A stretch of DNA of 64,000 nt from positions 1 to 64,000 of the forward strand of contig NZ_CALGWU010000057.1 in NCBI RefSeq assembly GCF_937936315.1. The letters run 5' to 3'. This DNA is from an uncultured Capnocytophaga sp. (GTDB lineage: Bacteria; Bacteroidota; Bacteroidia; Flavobacteriales; Flavobacteriaceae). Every line of letters starts with the position of its first letter. The stretch's first letter is position 1. The notes beneath the pieces are model-generated. The model was not told the DNA's origin, searched no databases, and saw only the letters and a list, made by a program, of their open reading frames with translations. Of the stretch, positions 41,301 to 50,361 are shown in pieces. The position numbers and the translations under genes were made by a program.

Positions 41301-41395
41301 GCTATGGCACCATAGTACGCTTAGCTCCAGGGCTCGATATGAGTCCATACCCACGACCTACCTCGCTTTTGTTCTCAGTTGAAGTTGGCTTTTAA
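38327..41395 (+). CDS. SusC/RagA-family TonB-linked outer membrane transporter
   Basis: This 1022-residue TonB-dependent transporter has the signal peptide MKNIISICLILLFSFPMLAQ. Next comes a carboxypeptidase-like regulatory beta domain (TGVVTDENQQPLPGATVVVE, about 23-100), then a TonB box/plug (MDEVVIVGYGTQRKSDIS; DIESMEILKDAAAAAIYG; NGVVLITTKKGK) and a 22-strand barrel ending in a C-terminal Phe (SLLFSVEVGF). SusC partners with SusD to import large nutrient fragments across the outer membrane. The gene is first in a plus-strand PUL and is followed 13 nt later by its SusD. The ligand cannot be told from the sequence; the neighbouring GH31 points to an alpha-linked glycan. Confidence 0.95.
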   Translation: MKNIISICLILLFSFPMLAQKITITGVVTDENQQPLPGATVVVEPGHTGAATDLDGHFSLNVLPSDKIVVSYIGYHPKTIAVGKTRTFKVSLSPEVTQMDEVVIVGYGTQRKSDISTAVASVKMADIAQSSPSQVLQALQGKVSGVQIISSDGSATSGLTFRIRGVNSITGGTQPLFVIDGVPMPTQRVTNTNEDIAINPLLGLNPNDIESMEILKDAAAAAIYGSNGSNGVVLITTKKGKELAKPKFNFSYASSIEMMPNIPLKVLSAEDYAHKMLNYATWDNPQVINFWQRMIAGEQWNNPAVKDWLKEVTQTGTKNEVNGSITGGSNQTRYMLSIGYLNQEGLIKRSAFNRFTSRLNLSQKINDKMDAGINLSYAVSKDKNPVSDWSQNGVVLKALQTSPFLLYPGFSTLMSYPNIRTMSPKVAVDQVDINTKYNELNANVYLSYQLLKDLSFNTSASYRLHTIGQDRFWGPDTWFGQSERGRMELSNRNENSWVYEARLQYSKSLNKHYFSIMGAFEANKYWTDFTYNKSTNFEDTKQGIWGINQGLVTYTPLYTYDGNQLVSYISRATYSYNNKYVLNASLRADGSSKFGKNNKYGYFPAISLAWNAHEENFIKKIESISNLRLRGSFGMTGNNQIPSYQSLAQLAKNKVVLDGNRVEIGRYISNIANDNLKWENQKQYNIGLDLSFLKNRYTLSTELYYKRIDDMLLEVNIPSTSGFQKAWKNAGSMENKGLEVSLNAQWLREGNFKWTTDFNISFYRNKILLLDEGQYQQFYDRGINSKIKSDVLLRVGMPVGIYYGYVADGVFHNQNEVDNAQPGPNVALGGLRVKDINHDGVIDTNDRMPVADVNPLHTGGIGNTFSYKGFELYTFLRWSYGNDVVNGNAYYLTGTKNIDNITQNVYNNVWSPQQPDRNFPLFGGGFWAENAFRSDLVEDGSFLRLQTVSLSYNLPKEVLEPYKLNKLRVGVTGTNLALWTRYSGFDPEANTGYGTIVRLAPGLDMSPYPRPTSLLFSVEVGF

Positions 41396-41408
41396 AAAAA
41401 TATAGATT

Positions 41409-43214
41409 ATGAAATTACATATTACAACCTTTATAGCAATAGGGATGAGCCTAGGATTAAGCAGTTGTGCCAAATTCCTTGAAGAAGATCCCAAGAGTAC
41501 CCTTACTTCCGAATTTTTCTATGAAAATGAATTGGATGCTCGCCAAGCAATGAATGGTACCTATCGTTATCTTACCGATGTGTACATTACAGGACACCAT
41601 TCCAAACAAATCAGTACTGACCTTACCAAACGTGCCGATTGGGATGAAGGAGGAGGACTACGTAACTACAAGTTCGGAGCTGACAACGATTATATTACTC
41701 AAATGTGGCAACAACACTATGCCGCTATTAAAAACTGCAACTCAGTAATCGATAATGTAACTGAACATCAAGGTCGCATCAACAATTGGGAACGCTATGT
41801 AGCTGAAGCTCGTGGCGTGCGCGCTTTCTTGTATTTCAACTTAGTACGTTGGTTTGGCGATGTGCCTTTAGTGCTAAAAGAAACTAAGTCACTCAACGAC
41901 CTCAAAGTATCTCGTACTCCACAAAAGCAAGTGTTTGAGCAAATTATAGCCGACTTTACTTATGCAATGGCACACGTAGCCGAAAAAGGCGATACGGCTA
42001 ATGGTTACCAATACGGACGTATTACCAAAGATGCTTGCCGTGGGTTCTTAGCTAAAGTGCATTTGTGGCTTGCCTCAGTAGCACAACGCGACGGGCGTGA
42101 ACTCCTCGGTTCAGCTACTGATAACTACACCAAAGCAATGAATTACGCCAAAGAAGTCATACAAGGCGGTCGCTATCAATTAGTAGAATACTATCCCGAT
42201 GTATTCAATGCCAAAACCAAAGTAAATGAAGCCCCAAAAGAAGTCATTTGGTGTGTACAAGGACTTACAGGTGACGATACAGGAACCCTCACCGGTATGG
42301 TCTTCGGAGTGAGAGGTAGTGAAAACTTAGGAGGTTCTTGGGATAATATTTCTAGCTCCGATTATCACCGTATGATTTATGAACCCTCCGATTCTATACG
42401 CCGTTTATGGAACTGCCCACGTGTGCAAGTACTCGACAATGGTAAATTATGGGGATGGGATTATAAAATCTATTGGGATACTCGTGCTGACCAAAAGCTA
42501 AGTGCTGCCTCTGAGAACGACAACTGGGTAATGTGGAGCATCGGTAAATTCCGCCGTTTCCCATTAGCCGATGCCTCTTCGTACAACTACAAAAACTTTG
42601 GTATGGATGAACCTTTGCTTCGCTTTGCCGATGTACTCCTCATTTATGCTGAAGCCTATAACGAGGTAAACCATTCACCTGGTGCTTACACCCCCTCATC
42701 TTCTTTAGCAATGAATGGCACTAACGTACAAAGTGCTTACGATGCAGTAAACTTAGTGCGAAAACGCGCTCGCATTTCTAACAAAGCTGGCGGACGAGTA
42801 GTACATCGCGATGTATTGCCTCGTGACTTAGATAAAACCCATATCAACGATGTAAACACCGTAGTCCCCGATTGGAAAACATCTTCTTATGGCTATGATT
42901 ATGCAGGTACTGCTATGTGGGCAGCCAAACATTACAGCGATGATTATACCGCTTTCCGCACTGAAATATTGAACGAACGTGCCCGTGAACTCGTAGGAGA
43001 AACCACCGATCGTTGGTGCGACCTTGTACGCCGTGGCATCTTAGTAGATGCCTTCCAAAACTGGCGTATCTACAATCCTTTTATCAGCGGTGAAGAACGC
43101 CGTATTCCAGCACCTGCTGCGCCTGAGAATATTCGCTCTTATCACCAATTGTTACCTATTCCACTCAGCGAATTAGACACAAATAAGAATTTAACTCAAA
43201 ACCCTGGCTATTAA
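41409..43214 (+). CDS. SusD/RagB-family nutrient-binding lipoprotein
   Basis: The 601-residue lipoprotein has the signal peptide MKLHITTFIAIGMSLGLSSC. The mature part begins AKFLEEDPKSTLTSEFFYEN, a usual SusD opening. It contains TPR-like helices (YAAIKNCNSVIDNV, RGVRAFLYFNLVRWFGDVPL), and ends in the RagB-type block RARELVGETTDRWCDLVRRG and LLPIPLSELDTNKNLTQNPGY. SusD caps the SusC barrel at the cell surface and binds the ligand. It is somewhat longer than a typical SusD, with an extra middle region (about 270-340). It lies directly after SusC and is surely cotranscribed with it. Confidence 0.94.
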   Translation: MKLHITTFIAIGMSLGLSSCAKFLEEDPKSTLTSEFFYENELDARQAMNGTYRYLTDVYITGHHSKQISTDLTKRADWDEGGGLRNYKFGADNDYITQMWQQHYAAIKNCNSVIDNVTEHQGRINNWERYVAEARGVRAFLYFNLVRWFGDVPLVLKETKSLNDLKVSRTPQKQVFEQIIADFTYAMAHVAEKGDTANGYQYGRITKDACRGFLAKVHLWLASVAQRDGRELLGSATDNYTKAMNYAKEVIQGGRYQLVEYYPDVFNAKTKVNEAPKEVIWCVQGLTGDDTGTLTGMVFGVRGSENLGGSWDNISSSDYHRMIYEPSDSIRRLWNCPRVQVLDNGKLWGWDYKIYWDTRADQKLSAASENDNWVMWSIGKFRRFPLADASSYNYKNFGMDEPLLRFADVLLIYAEAYNEVNHSPGAYTPSSSLAMNGTNVQSAYDAVNLVRKRARISNKAGGRVVHRDVLPRDLDKTHINDVNTVVPDWKTSSYGYDYAGTAMWAAKHYSDDYTAFRTEILNERARELVGETTDRWCDLVRRGILVDAFQNWRIYNPFISGEERRIPAPAAPENIRSYHQLLPIPLSELDTNKNLTQNPGY

Positions 43215-43309
43215 TTTGATAATTGGCAAATGAAAACGGCACAAAACTTAGGAAAAGCTTTCTACTTTGCCTAAGTTGAAAAACAAATAACAATTTAACA
43301 CATAAACAA

Positions 43310-44410
43310 ATGAAAGCACATATATTACTCATTAGTGGGTTGCTTCTCTCAACTTTGGGCGCTTGTACTAAGGACAATCCCGAAGAGGTAGACCTATCTG
43401 TAACAGCCGATAAAACCCAAGTAAGGGTAGGCGACCCCGTAACTTTTACAATTCATCACAATGTAAATGCTTTGGCTATCTACACCGGTGATGAAGGACA
43501 CGATTACCTAAAGAGTATAGACAATGTACTCAAAGGAAAGTCTTCTCAGGAGTTGCAAGGCAAAAACTATCGCCCTACCGACCCCGATGTGATACCTTAC
43601 AAAATAGATTTCTCCTCTACACAAGTAGGAAGTACCACTTTAGCTGATGGTGCTTTTGAAGTACGAAATGCCAATAGTGGCGCTAACTTAGTAGGCAGCC
43701 AAGCCGAAATAGTAACTGATGCTACGATAGGTAAAAATGTAGTAAAAGTGGATGCCCAACACCCCAATTGGTGGTATGAAGGGTTACGACTCAATGTAAA
43801 CACTAAAGTAGGAAATAATAAAAAAATGACCCTGCGTATGAAGTTTGCTTCTACTACCTTAAAAAGTGCTGATGACCAAAGTCTACACCCCGAAGAAACA
43901 AAATTCCCCATCGTAATACGTTTAGGAGGTATAGCCGAAGGTGATACTGCTGTTACTTTTGACGGTAGCACCGTTTGGGACCTATATGTAGAACCAAAAA
44001 CCGAATATACCGATTACACTTTTGATATCAGTCGTGTAATAAACGCTTGGGAAAATGCTGTAAACAAAAAAATGGCTACACTTTCCTATATCCAAATCCT
44101 ATTCACTACGGTAGGTGCTGGCATTGGTTATATAGGCGATTATTTTGTTGAATCGGCTAACTTCGGAGCTATTGATTATAAGGCTTTCGATACAGGAAAA
44201 GGCATTACTATCACCGATAATTCTGGGGTAACCAAATACACTCACAAGTATGACAAAACAGGTACTTATGAGGTTGTGGTAGTAGGCAGTAGCAGTGGTT
44301 TTAAAAGCTATTCCAAAGATGGCTACAAAACTGATGTAGGTGCTGTAAGTGCTAATGAGTACAAGTACAACAACGAATATCGCACTATTAAAATCACTGT
44401 AACACCGTAA
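43310..44410 (+). CDS. PUL lipoprotein, probable surface glycan-binding protein
   Basis: This 366-residue lipoprotein has the signal peptide MKAHILLISGLLLSTLGAC. The residues after the Cys (TKDNPEE) include a Lys/Asp/Glu surface-export-like signal. Residues about 28-60 form a PKD-like beta domain (DLSVTADKTQVRVGDPVTFT). The middle is a jelly-roll-like beta domain (about 130-280; NWWYEGLRLNVNTKV, WDLYVEPKTEYTDYTFDIS) that resembles a carbohydrate-binding fold. DUF5017-type proteins have this plan, but I cannot confirm the family. Its place directly after SusD is typical of surface glycan-binding proteins. A role in capturing the PUL substrate is inference. Confidence 0.7.
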   Translation: MKAHILLISGLLLSTLGACTKDNPEEVDLSVTADKTQVRVGDPVTFTIHHNVNALAIYTGDEGHDYLKSIDNVLKGKSSQELQGKNYRPTDPDVIPYKIDFSSTQVGSTTLADGAFEVRNANSGANLVGSQAEIVTDATIGKNVVKVDAQHPNWWYEGLRLNVNTKVGNNKKMTLRMKFASTTLKSADDQSLHPEETKFPIVIRLGGIAEGDTAVTFDGSTVWDLYVEPKTEYTDYTFDISRVINAWENAVNKKMATLSYIQILFTTVGAGIGYIGDYFVESANFGAIDYKAFDTGKGITITDNSGVTKYTHKYDKTGTYEVVVVGSSSGFKSYSKDGYKTDVGAVSANEYKYNNEYRTIKITVTP

Positions 44411-44456
44411 TAATTACAAATGACGAGTTACGAATAACAATTGTGTTAATTATTAA

Positions 44457-44486
44457 TTGTTAATTGTCAATTGTTTAATATTTTTG
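44457..44486 (+). promoter_or_regulatory. Promoter of the HTCS gene
   Basis: TTG (44457-44459) and TATTTTTG (44479-44486) are 19 nt apart, inside an AATTGTTAATTGTCAATTG repeat. This gives the regulator its own promoter, separate from the SusCD operon. Confidence 0.6.
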
Positions 44487-44514
44487 CGCTCTAAATGAAA
44501 AATGAAACTGACAA

Positions 44515-47500
44515 ATGAATAGATTGATAAAGCTCTTGCGAATCCTGCTACTGTGGCATTTTTTCTTTTCTCTCTCTTTCACAGAAAGTTTGATGGTGAG
44601 ACTACAAGCACAAGAAACTTTCCTTTTCCACCATCTTACGCGCAATGAAGGCTTGTTACACGACAACGTTACTTGCATTGCTCAGGATTCGTTGGGCTTT
44701 ATTTGGTTAGGCACGCATCGCGGTCTCAACCGTTTTGATGGCTATTCACTTGATGCCTATAAGTATGAAAAAGACCCTATCAACTCGGTGTACTACAACC
44801 GTATGTACAGCTTGCAACCTATGGGGCGTTACCTTTGGGTAGCTACCGAAGCAGGAGTTGCTTGCTTTGATATACACCTCAAACAGTTTGTCAATTTCAA
44901 AATAGACGACCCTCTTGATTTGGCTTTCTATACCAAAGTAAAACTCTTACAAAAAGGCACAAACAATGAACTTTGGCTTTTGAGTGAAAACCAAATTAGG
45001 CGTGCTAAGGTAGTGTGGAATCAACACGAGAAGGTACTTACGCTGAAAACATTGCCTATTGGCTCTGTCTCACAACTCACTACTTCGCAACTCAATCCAC
45101 AAATAGCGGTGAGCGAGAAAGGAGAAGTGTGGCTTTCAGGTTTTCCTTGGTTATCGGCTTACGTTCCTGAAAAAGGCACACTAAAAGCCCTACCCGAAAA
45201 GGTGAACAACATAGGTTCGGGTATCGTAAAGATGCTCTATACCGATGGTTATTTATGGGTGATTTACCGTGATAGTTTGGTGAAATACGCTTGTAATTCT
45301 AACAACACCTATACTATAGTTGCTAAAAAAGAATTTGCTTTAAATGAACATCTGCTTTCACTGGATGTGGGTAGCCAATACGTGTGGGTAGTGAATGAAG
45401 AGAGTATCTTTCAGTTAGATAAAAACACGCTCAACCTGCTAAAAACACATAGCCATTCACCTTCCAATCCGTATTCAGCAAGTAATCATATCAATAGTGT
45501 GTTCTTAGACAAGGATAGCAATTTGTGGGTATCAGCTTGGTCTAATGGCGTATCCTACAGCAGCACACGCGATGCGTTCTTCAAAACAGTATGGATAAAA
45601 CCCCAAAGTAAAGTAGGGTCGGAATTTGTGAGTACAATGCACTACGCCCCCGATGGTTATGTGTATATAGGCAATAAGTTTGGAGGGGTTATTCGTTTTG
45701 ATACCCGCAAACAACAATTAGAAGAACCTTATTGCAATGCTCCCGAACTTTCACCTAACGTCACGAGTATTCAGAGCGATAAAGCACATTTGTACGTATC
45801 GGTTCGCGAACGTGTATTTGTGATTGATAAACAGAGTAGACGCATCATCAGTTCTTTTCAACCGCAGTGTAAAGATTATATTTTTGATATCAAACTCGAT
45901 TCCTTTCAACGTTTGTGGATTACCACCTATTCTGGTTTAGAATGCTTTGAGGAGCGAAATGGGCAATGGCAAAATATCTATGTCTTTACCGAAGCAACCC
46001 CCGAACCTCGTAGGTTATCTACTAACAAGCTACACAAAATATATGTGGATAAAGCCAAAAATGAATTGGTGATAACCTCAGCAATGGGATTAAACAGATT
46101 GCAACTTAATGCCAAAGGTGAAGTAGTGCGTGTGCTCAAATACGCTGCCGATACTCAAACCTCTCACAGCCTCAGTAGCAATTATCTTTGGGCAATTGAT
46201 AAAGACAAAGATACTTATTGGATAGGCACTATGGGCAGCGGGCTCAACAAGGTTATCTTCACCGATAACGCCAACGGAACTCCCTCCTATACTGCCGAAC
46301 ATTACGGCATAGATGAAGGGGCTACCTCTAATGATATCGAAAGTGTAGAAGTAGATGCTTTTGGCAATGTGTGGTGTGGAGGTTTCTATTTGAGTTTCTT
46401 TGATACAAAGCTAAAACGTTTTGCAGCTTTCAACAATAGCGATGGCTTGCAAGGACATAGTTTTGGTACAGCTTCCTCTTGCAAAGATGCTGAAGGGAAT
46501 TTGTACTTTGGAGGCTCTCACGGCTTTAACTATTTCAAACCACAAGCGCAAATACCTGTATCAGCTAAACTGAAAGCACATTTTAGTAGGTTTGAGAATA
46601 ATGGGAAGGTTGTCAATTCGGCTATAGAGTTTACTAACACTCTGACTATAGGCTATCCTAACAACAACTTTTCAGTTTATTTTACAACACTTTCCTACAA
46701 AGCGCCTCAGCACCTGCGTTATCGCTACAAACTCGAAGATTACGACACCGATTGGCACTATATCGCTGCAAATACCGAAGTACCTCACGCTACCTATCAA
46801 AAGCTGCCTTATGGCACGTATAAACTATTAGTGGAGGTAGGCGATTGGCAACAGTGGAGCGGAGCGCAAACCGAACTTATAGTGGTGTCTAAACCGCCTT
46901 TTTGGCTCACGTGGTGGGCGTATTTGTTGTACGCAATCATTTTAGTTTCATTGCTATTTATAGGATTTCGTTACTTTTTGCGATGGACACAAATGAAGCA
47001 TACCATAGCTGTACAAGAGGAAAAAGAACGCCATAAAGAAGAACTTATGCAAATGAAAATGCAGTTCTTTACTGATGTTTCTCACGAGTTCCGCACTCCT
47101 CTTACCCTTATGAGCCACGCAGTAACCGAAATGGAAGAGGAAATGCCTACCAATAAGTATGTACATACTCTCAAACGCAATACGGGTAAGCTCAGCAATA
47201 TGGTGAACGAACTCCTTGAAATACACCGTATGGATGTATACACCCCTCAGTTGAAGGCTAATTACATTTCAGTAAATAGCTATGTACAATCCATCTACAA
47301 CGAGTTTAAGGAGTGGGCAAACCAAGTGGCGATAACACTGCAATTAACACTGCCTGAACAAGAAGTGAAGTTGTGGTTAGACGAGAAATATTTTAGTAAG
47401 ATTCTTTCTAATATTCTCTCCAATGCCATTAAGTACTCCAATGCGAACAGCACTATAAAGCTATCAGTATCAGTGGGTAACTTAAACGAAGTTACACCGC

Positions 47501-48645
47501 TCTACAAGAATACTTTTGAGAACACTACACGCACCTTAGCTGGCAAACAACTCATCGTGAAAGTAGAAGACGAGGGGGTAGGACTTGAAAAAGAAGCCTT
47601 GCCCGAAATCTTTGAACGTTTTCACCGTGTAGAGGGACAAGGGCAGAAAAGAGTGGGCTCAGGCATCGGACTTTCTTTGGTAAAATCATTAGTTGAAGCG
47701 CATCGCGGCGGGATTATCATTAGCAGTAAGCCTAATGTAGGTACCGAAGTGATCATCACTTTCCCTATGGACGATAGTTACTTATTGCCCGAACAGAAAT
47801 TGCAGGACAGTGCTTTTCAGCTAAAAGAATACTTATCGGACTATGCCGTTGAGTATGAGCATCTAAACGATGAAGAAGATGAAATTGTAAATTTACCTCA
47901 GGAAGATAAACCTACCTTGCTTTTAGTAGACGACAATCACGAGGTACTGATGATTCTCAAAAACATCTTTATCAAAGAGTACAACATCATTCTCGCCTCC
48001 GATGGCGAACAAGCGATTGAGAAGTGCAACCAGCATTTTCCTAATTTGGTCATATCGGATGTGATGATGCCTAAAATTGATGGCTTTGAGCTCTGTGCTA
48101 TCTTGAAAAAGAACCTGCAAACTTGCTTTATCCCTGTGATATTGCTCACTGCAAAATCGCAAATAGAGTCGCAAATAGAAGGAATTGAGTTAGGTGCTGA
48201 TGCCTACCTTACGAAACCTTTTGATGTGAAACTACTCAAAACCAATGTGCGCAACTTGCTCAACAAGAGCAAACAGCACACTCCTATTGAGAATATCCGT
48301 CAGAAGGTGATTGATAAAAAACAACAAGAACAATTAGACAAGCTCACTCACTTAGTAGTGACCAATATGCAAAACCCACATTTCTCGGTAGATAACCTCT
48401 GCCTTGAACTCGGCATGAACCGCACTAAGTTGTACAGCTTTGCCAAACAAGCTACCGAGCTTACCTTGGCGAACTACATTCGCAAAATACGCTTAGACAA
48501 AGCTGCCGAACTGCTCAAAACTACCGATAAACTTATCAGTGAAGTGTGTTACGAAGTAGGAATCGATAGTCCGTCATATTTCACAAGAGCTTTTAAAGAA
48601 CAATTTGGGGTATCACCCTCAGAATTTATTTCAGGTAAGAGATAA
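44515..48645 (+). CDS. Hybrid two-component system regulator (HTCS)
   Basis: This 1376-residue inner-membrane protein joins sensor and regulator. After an N-terminal signal/anchor comes a periplasmic sensor of two seven-bladed propellers and a Y_Y_Y domain (about 40-790; blades such as DSLGFIWLGTHRGLNRFDG). One membrane helix follows at about 796-822. Next are a histidine-kinase core with HisKA His857 in TDVSHEFRTPLTLM and ATPase boxes ILSNAIKYS and VGSGIGLSLVK, a receiver domain with Asp1182 in LVISDVMMPKIDGFE, and a C-terminal AraC-type DNA-binding domain (about 1285-1376). In known HTCS proteins an oligosaccharide binds the propellers and switches on the PUL. It probably controls the SusCD, GH31 and DUF4832 genes around it. 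Confidence 0.95.
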   Translation: MNRLIKLLRILLLWHFFFSLSFTESLMVRLQAQETFLFHHLTRNEGLLHDNVTCIAQDSLGFIWLGTHRGLNRFDGYSLDAYKYEKDPINSVYYNRMYSLQPMGRYLWVATEAGVACFDIHLKQFVNFKIDDPLDLAFYTKVKLLQKGTNNELWLLSENQIRRAKVVWNQHEKVLTLKTLPIGSVSQLTTSQLNPQIAVSEKGEVWLSGFPWLSAYVPEKGTLKALPEKVNNIGSGIVKMLYTDGYLWVIYRDSLVKYACNSNNTYTIVAKKEFALNEHLLSLDVGSQYVWVVNEESIFQLDKNTLNLLKTHSHSPSNPYSASNHINSVFLDKDSNLWVSAWSNGVSYSSTRDAFFKTVWIKPQSKVGSEFVSTMHYAPDGYVYIGNKFGGVIRFDTRKQQLEEPYCNAPELSPNVTSIQSDKAHLYVSVRERVFVIDKQSRRIISSFQPQCKDYIFDIKLDSFQRLWITTYSGLECFEERNGQWQNIYVFTEATPEPRRLSTNKLHKIYVDKAKNELVITSAMGLNRLQLNAKGEVVRVLKYAADTQTSHSLSSNYLWAIDKDKDTYWIGTMGSGLNKVIFTDNANGTPSYTAEHYGIDEGATSNDIESVEVDAFGNVWCGGFYLSFFDTKLKRFAAFNNSDGLQGHSFGTASSCKDAEGNLYFGGSHGFNYFKPQAQIPVSAKLKAHFSRFENNGKVVNSAIEFTNTLTIGYPNNNFSVYFTTLSYKAPQHLRYRYKLEDYDTDWHYIAANTEVPHATYQKLPYGTYKLLVEVGDWQQWSGAQTELIVVSKPPFWLTWWAYLLYAIILVSLLFIGFRYFLRWTQMKHTIAVQEEKERHKEELMQMKMQFFTDVSHEFRTPLTLMSHAVTEMEEEMPTNKYVHTLKRNTGKLSNMVNELLEIHRMDVYTPQLKANYISVNSYVQSIYNEFKEWANQVAITLQLTLPEQEVKLWLDEKYFSKILSNILSNAIKYSNANSTIKLSVSVGNLNEVTPLYKNTFENTTRTLAGKQLIVKVEDEGVGLEKEALPEIFERFHRVEGQGQKRVGSGIGLSLVKSLVEAHRGGIIISSKPNVGTEVIITFPMDDSYLLPEQKLQDSAFQLKEYLSDYAVEYEHLNDEEDEIVNLPQEDKPTLLLVDDNHEVLMILKNIFIKEYNIILASDGEQAIEKCNQHFPNLVISDVMMPKIDGFELCAILKKNLQTCFIPVILLTAKSQIESQIEGIELGADAYLTKPFDVKLLKTNVRNLLNKSKQHTPIENIRQKVIDKKQQEQLDKLTHLVVTNMQNPHFSVDNLCLELGMNRTKLYSFAKQATELTLANYIRKIRLDKAAELLKTTDKLISEVCYEVGIDSPSYFTRAFKEQFGVSPSEFISGKR

Positions 48646-48692
48646 GAGGTAAAATAGATACCTAACACCTGACACCTAAAAACTAACGACTA

Positions 48693-50276
48693 ATGAAAAG
48701 AATATTTGCTTTTGTTACTTTGTGCAGTTCGCTATGGGCGAGCGCACAACAGCCCACTGAAATCACCCTACTACCCAATGAACAATGGTGGGGTGGCTTT
48801 ACGGGCGTAGGCAAAGAGATGCCTTACCAGCCATCGGAACGCATTTACAACTTGCGCACCGAGAATTTTAATAACCAATCGGTGCCCTTTCTGTACTCTA
48901 ATCAAGGGCGTTACATCACTTCGGAGGCTCCTTTTGCTTACCAATTTAAAGAAGGAAAGATACTTATCACGCCTTCACGGGCTGAGGTGAGTTGCCACAC
49001 AGCTGGCACTACCCTCAAAAGTGCTTATCAGGCAGTGAGTAAACAATACTTTCCGCCTTCTGGGGTAATCCCCCCCGAAGTGTTCTTTACCAAACCGCAA
49101 TACAACACTTGGATAGAACTTATTTACAATCAGAATGAAAAGGACGTTTTAGCCTACGCCAAAGCCATTCTGGATAACGGAATGCCAACGGGAGTAATAA
49201 TGATTGATGACAACTGGCAAAAAGACTATGGCGTATGGCAATTTCGTCCGGATAAGTTTCCTACCCCTAAGGAAATGATAAACCAGCTCCACCAAATGGG
49301 TTTCAAAGTGATGGTATGGGTATGTCCATTTGTATCACCCGATAGCCAAGAGTACCGTTTTTTGCGTGACAAAGGTTATTTAGTAAAGAAAAAAGGAGCT
49401 GACACCCCTGCTATCCTCGATTGGTGGAACGGACTTAGTGCTTGCTACGACCTCAGCAATCCCGAAGCCTTTACTTACTTTGTGAATATGCTCAAAGACC
49501 TACAAAAAGAATACGGCATCGATGGATTTAAGTTTGATGCCGGTGACCCCGAGCGTTATTTGGCAGAAAATGTAGAAGTTTTCGACAAAAAATCTTACGA
49601 TACTGAACAGACCTATCTCTGGGGTAAATTAGGCTTGGAATTCCCTTACAACGAGTTCCGCGCTTGCTGGAAATTAGGCGGACAGGCTTTGGTACAGCGT
49701 TTGGGGGACAAGAGTTACTCTTGGGGTGGTGTCGCCCGTTTAGTCCCCGATATGATAGCCGCAGGGCTCAATGGTTATGCATTCTCCTGCCCCGATATGA
49801 TAGGCGGAGGGGAATATGGCAGTTTCTTGAATGTAGACCCTACTAAGTTCAATCAGAAGCTCATCGTGCGCTCTTGCCAAATACATTCGATGATGCCTAT
49901 GATGCAATTCTCAGTAGCTCCTTGGCGCATTCTCTCGAAAGAAAATTTGGCTATCTGCATCAAATACGCCAAATGGCACGAACAATTAGGTGACTATATC
50001 ATAGTCGAAGCCAAAAAATCGGCACAAACAGGAGAACCTATTGTCCGCAGTATGGAGTACGCTTTTCCTCATCAGGGTTTTGCTAATTGCAAAGACCAAT
50101 ATATGCTGGGCGATAAGTATTTAGTAGCCCCCGTAATGACCGAAAGCGATGTTCGCACAGTAAAACTCCCCAAAGGCACTTGGCAGGATGAACAAGGCAA
50201 AAAGTACAAAGGAGGCAAACAGTACACGCTAAAAGTACCTTTAGAGCGATTACCTTATTTTGTAAAGATAAAGTAA
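48693..50276 (+). CDS. Exported GH31 glycoside hydrolase, MYORG-like subgroup
   Basis: The 527-residue enzyme has the signal peptide MKRIFAFVTLCSSLWASA, so it acts in the periplasm or beyond. The catalytic barrel contains GVIMIDDNWQKDYG, GFKVMVWVCPFVSPD, GFKFDAGDPERY with the expected nucleophile Asp282, and LGDKSYSW with the expected acid/base Asp339, then AFSCPDMIGGG. The WIELIYNQ and IDDNWQ-YG segments and the GFKFDAGD motif recall the MYORG-type subgroup, whose characterised member is an alpha-galactosidase, more than GH31 alpha-glucosidases. Substrate preference is inferred. The enzyme is short for GH31, lacking the long C-terminal beta domains. It follows the HTCS gene by 47 nt. Confidence 0.85.
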   Translation: MKRIFAFVTLCSSLWASAQQPTEITLLPNEQWWGGFTGVGKEMPYQPSERIYNLRTENFNNQSVPFLYSNQGRYITSEAPFAYQFKEGKILITPSRAEVSCHTAGTTLKSAYQAVSKQYFPPSGVIPPEVFFTKPQYNTWIELIYNQNEKDVLAYAKAILDNGMPTGVIMIDDNWQKDYGVWQFRPDKFPTPKEMINQLHQMGFKVMVWVCPFVSPDSQEYRFLRDKGYLVKKKGADTPAILDWWNGLSACYDLSNPEAFTYFVNMLKDLQKEYGIDGFKFDAGDPERYLAENVEVFDKKSYDTEQTYLWGKLGLEFPYNEFRACWKLGGQALVQRLGDKSYSWGGVARLVPDMIAAGLNGYAFSCPDMIGGGEYGSFLNVDPTKFNQKLIVRSCQIHSMMPMMQFSVAPWRILSKENLAICIKYAKWHEQLGDYIIVEAKKSAQTGEPIVRSMEYAFPHQGFANCKDQYMLGDKYLVAPVMTESDVRTVKLPKGTWQDEQGKKYKGGKQYTLKVPLERLPYFVKIK

Positions 50277-50303
50277 TAAATATAATAGCGCTTTGATAAC
50301 CAA

Positions 50304-50332
50304 TGTAAGGGCGTTTTGCAAACGCCCTTACA
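50304..50332 (+). repeat. GC-rich palindrome, GGGCGTTTTGCAAAA family
   Basis: TGTAAGGGCGTTT pairs exactly with AAACGCCCTTACA across a 3-nt centre (TGC). It lies between GH31 and the DUF4832 gene, where it may slow or protect the transcript. A related palindrome is at 3637-3666. Confidence 0.75.
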
Positions 50333-50361
50333 AAAGATAACTTTATTAAAAATTTAACAAT

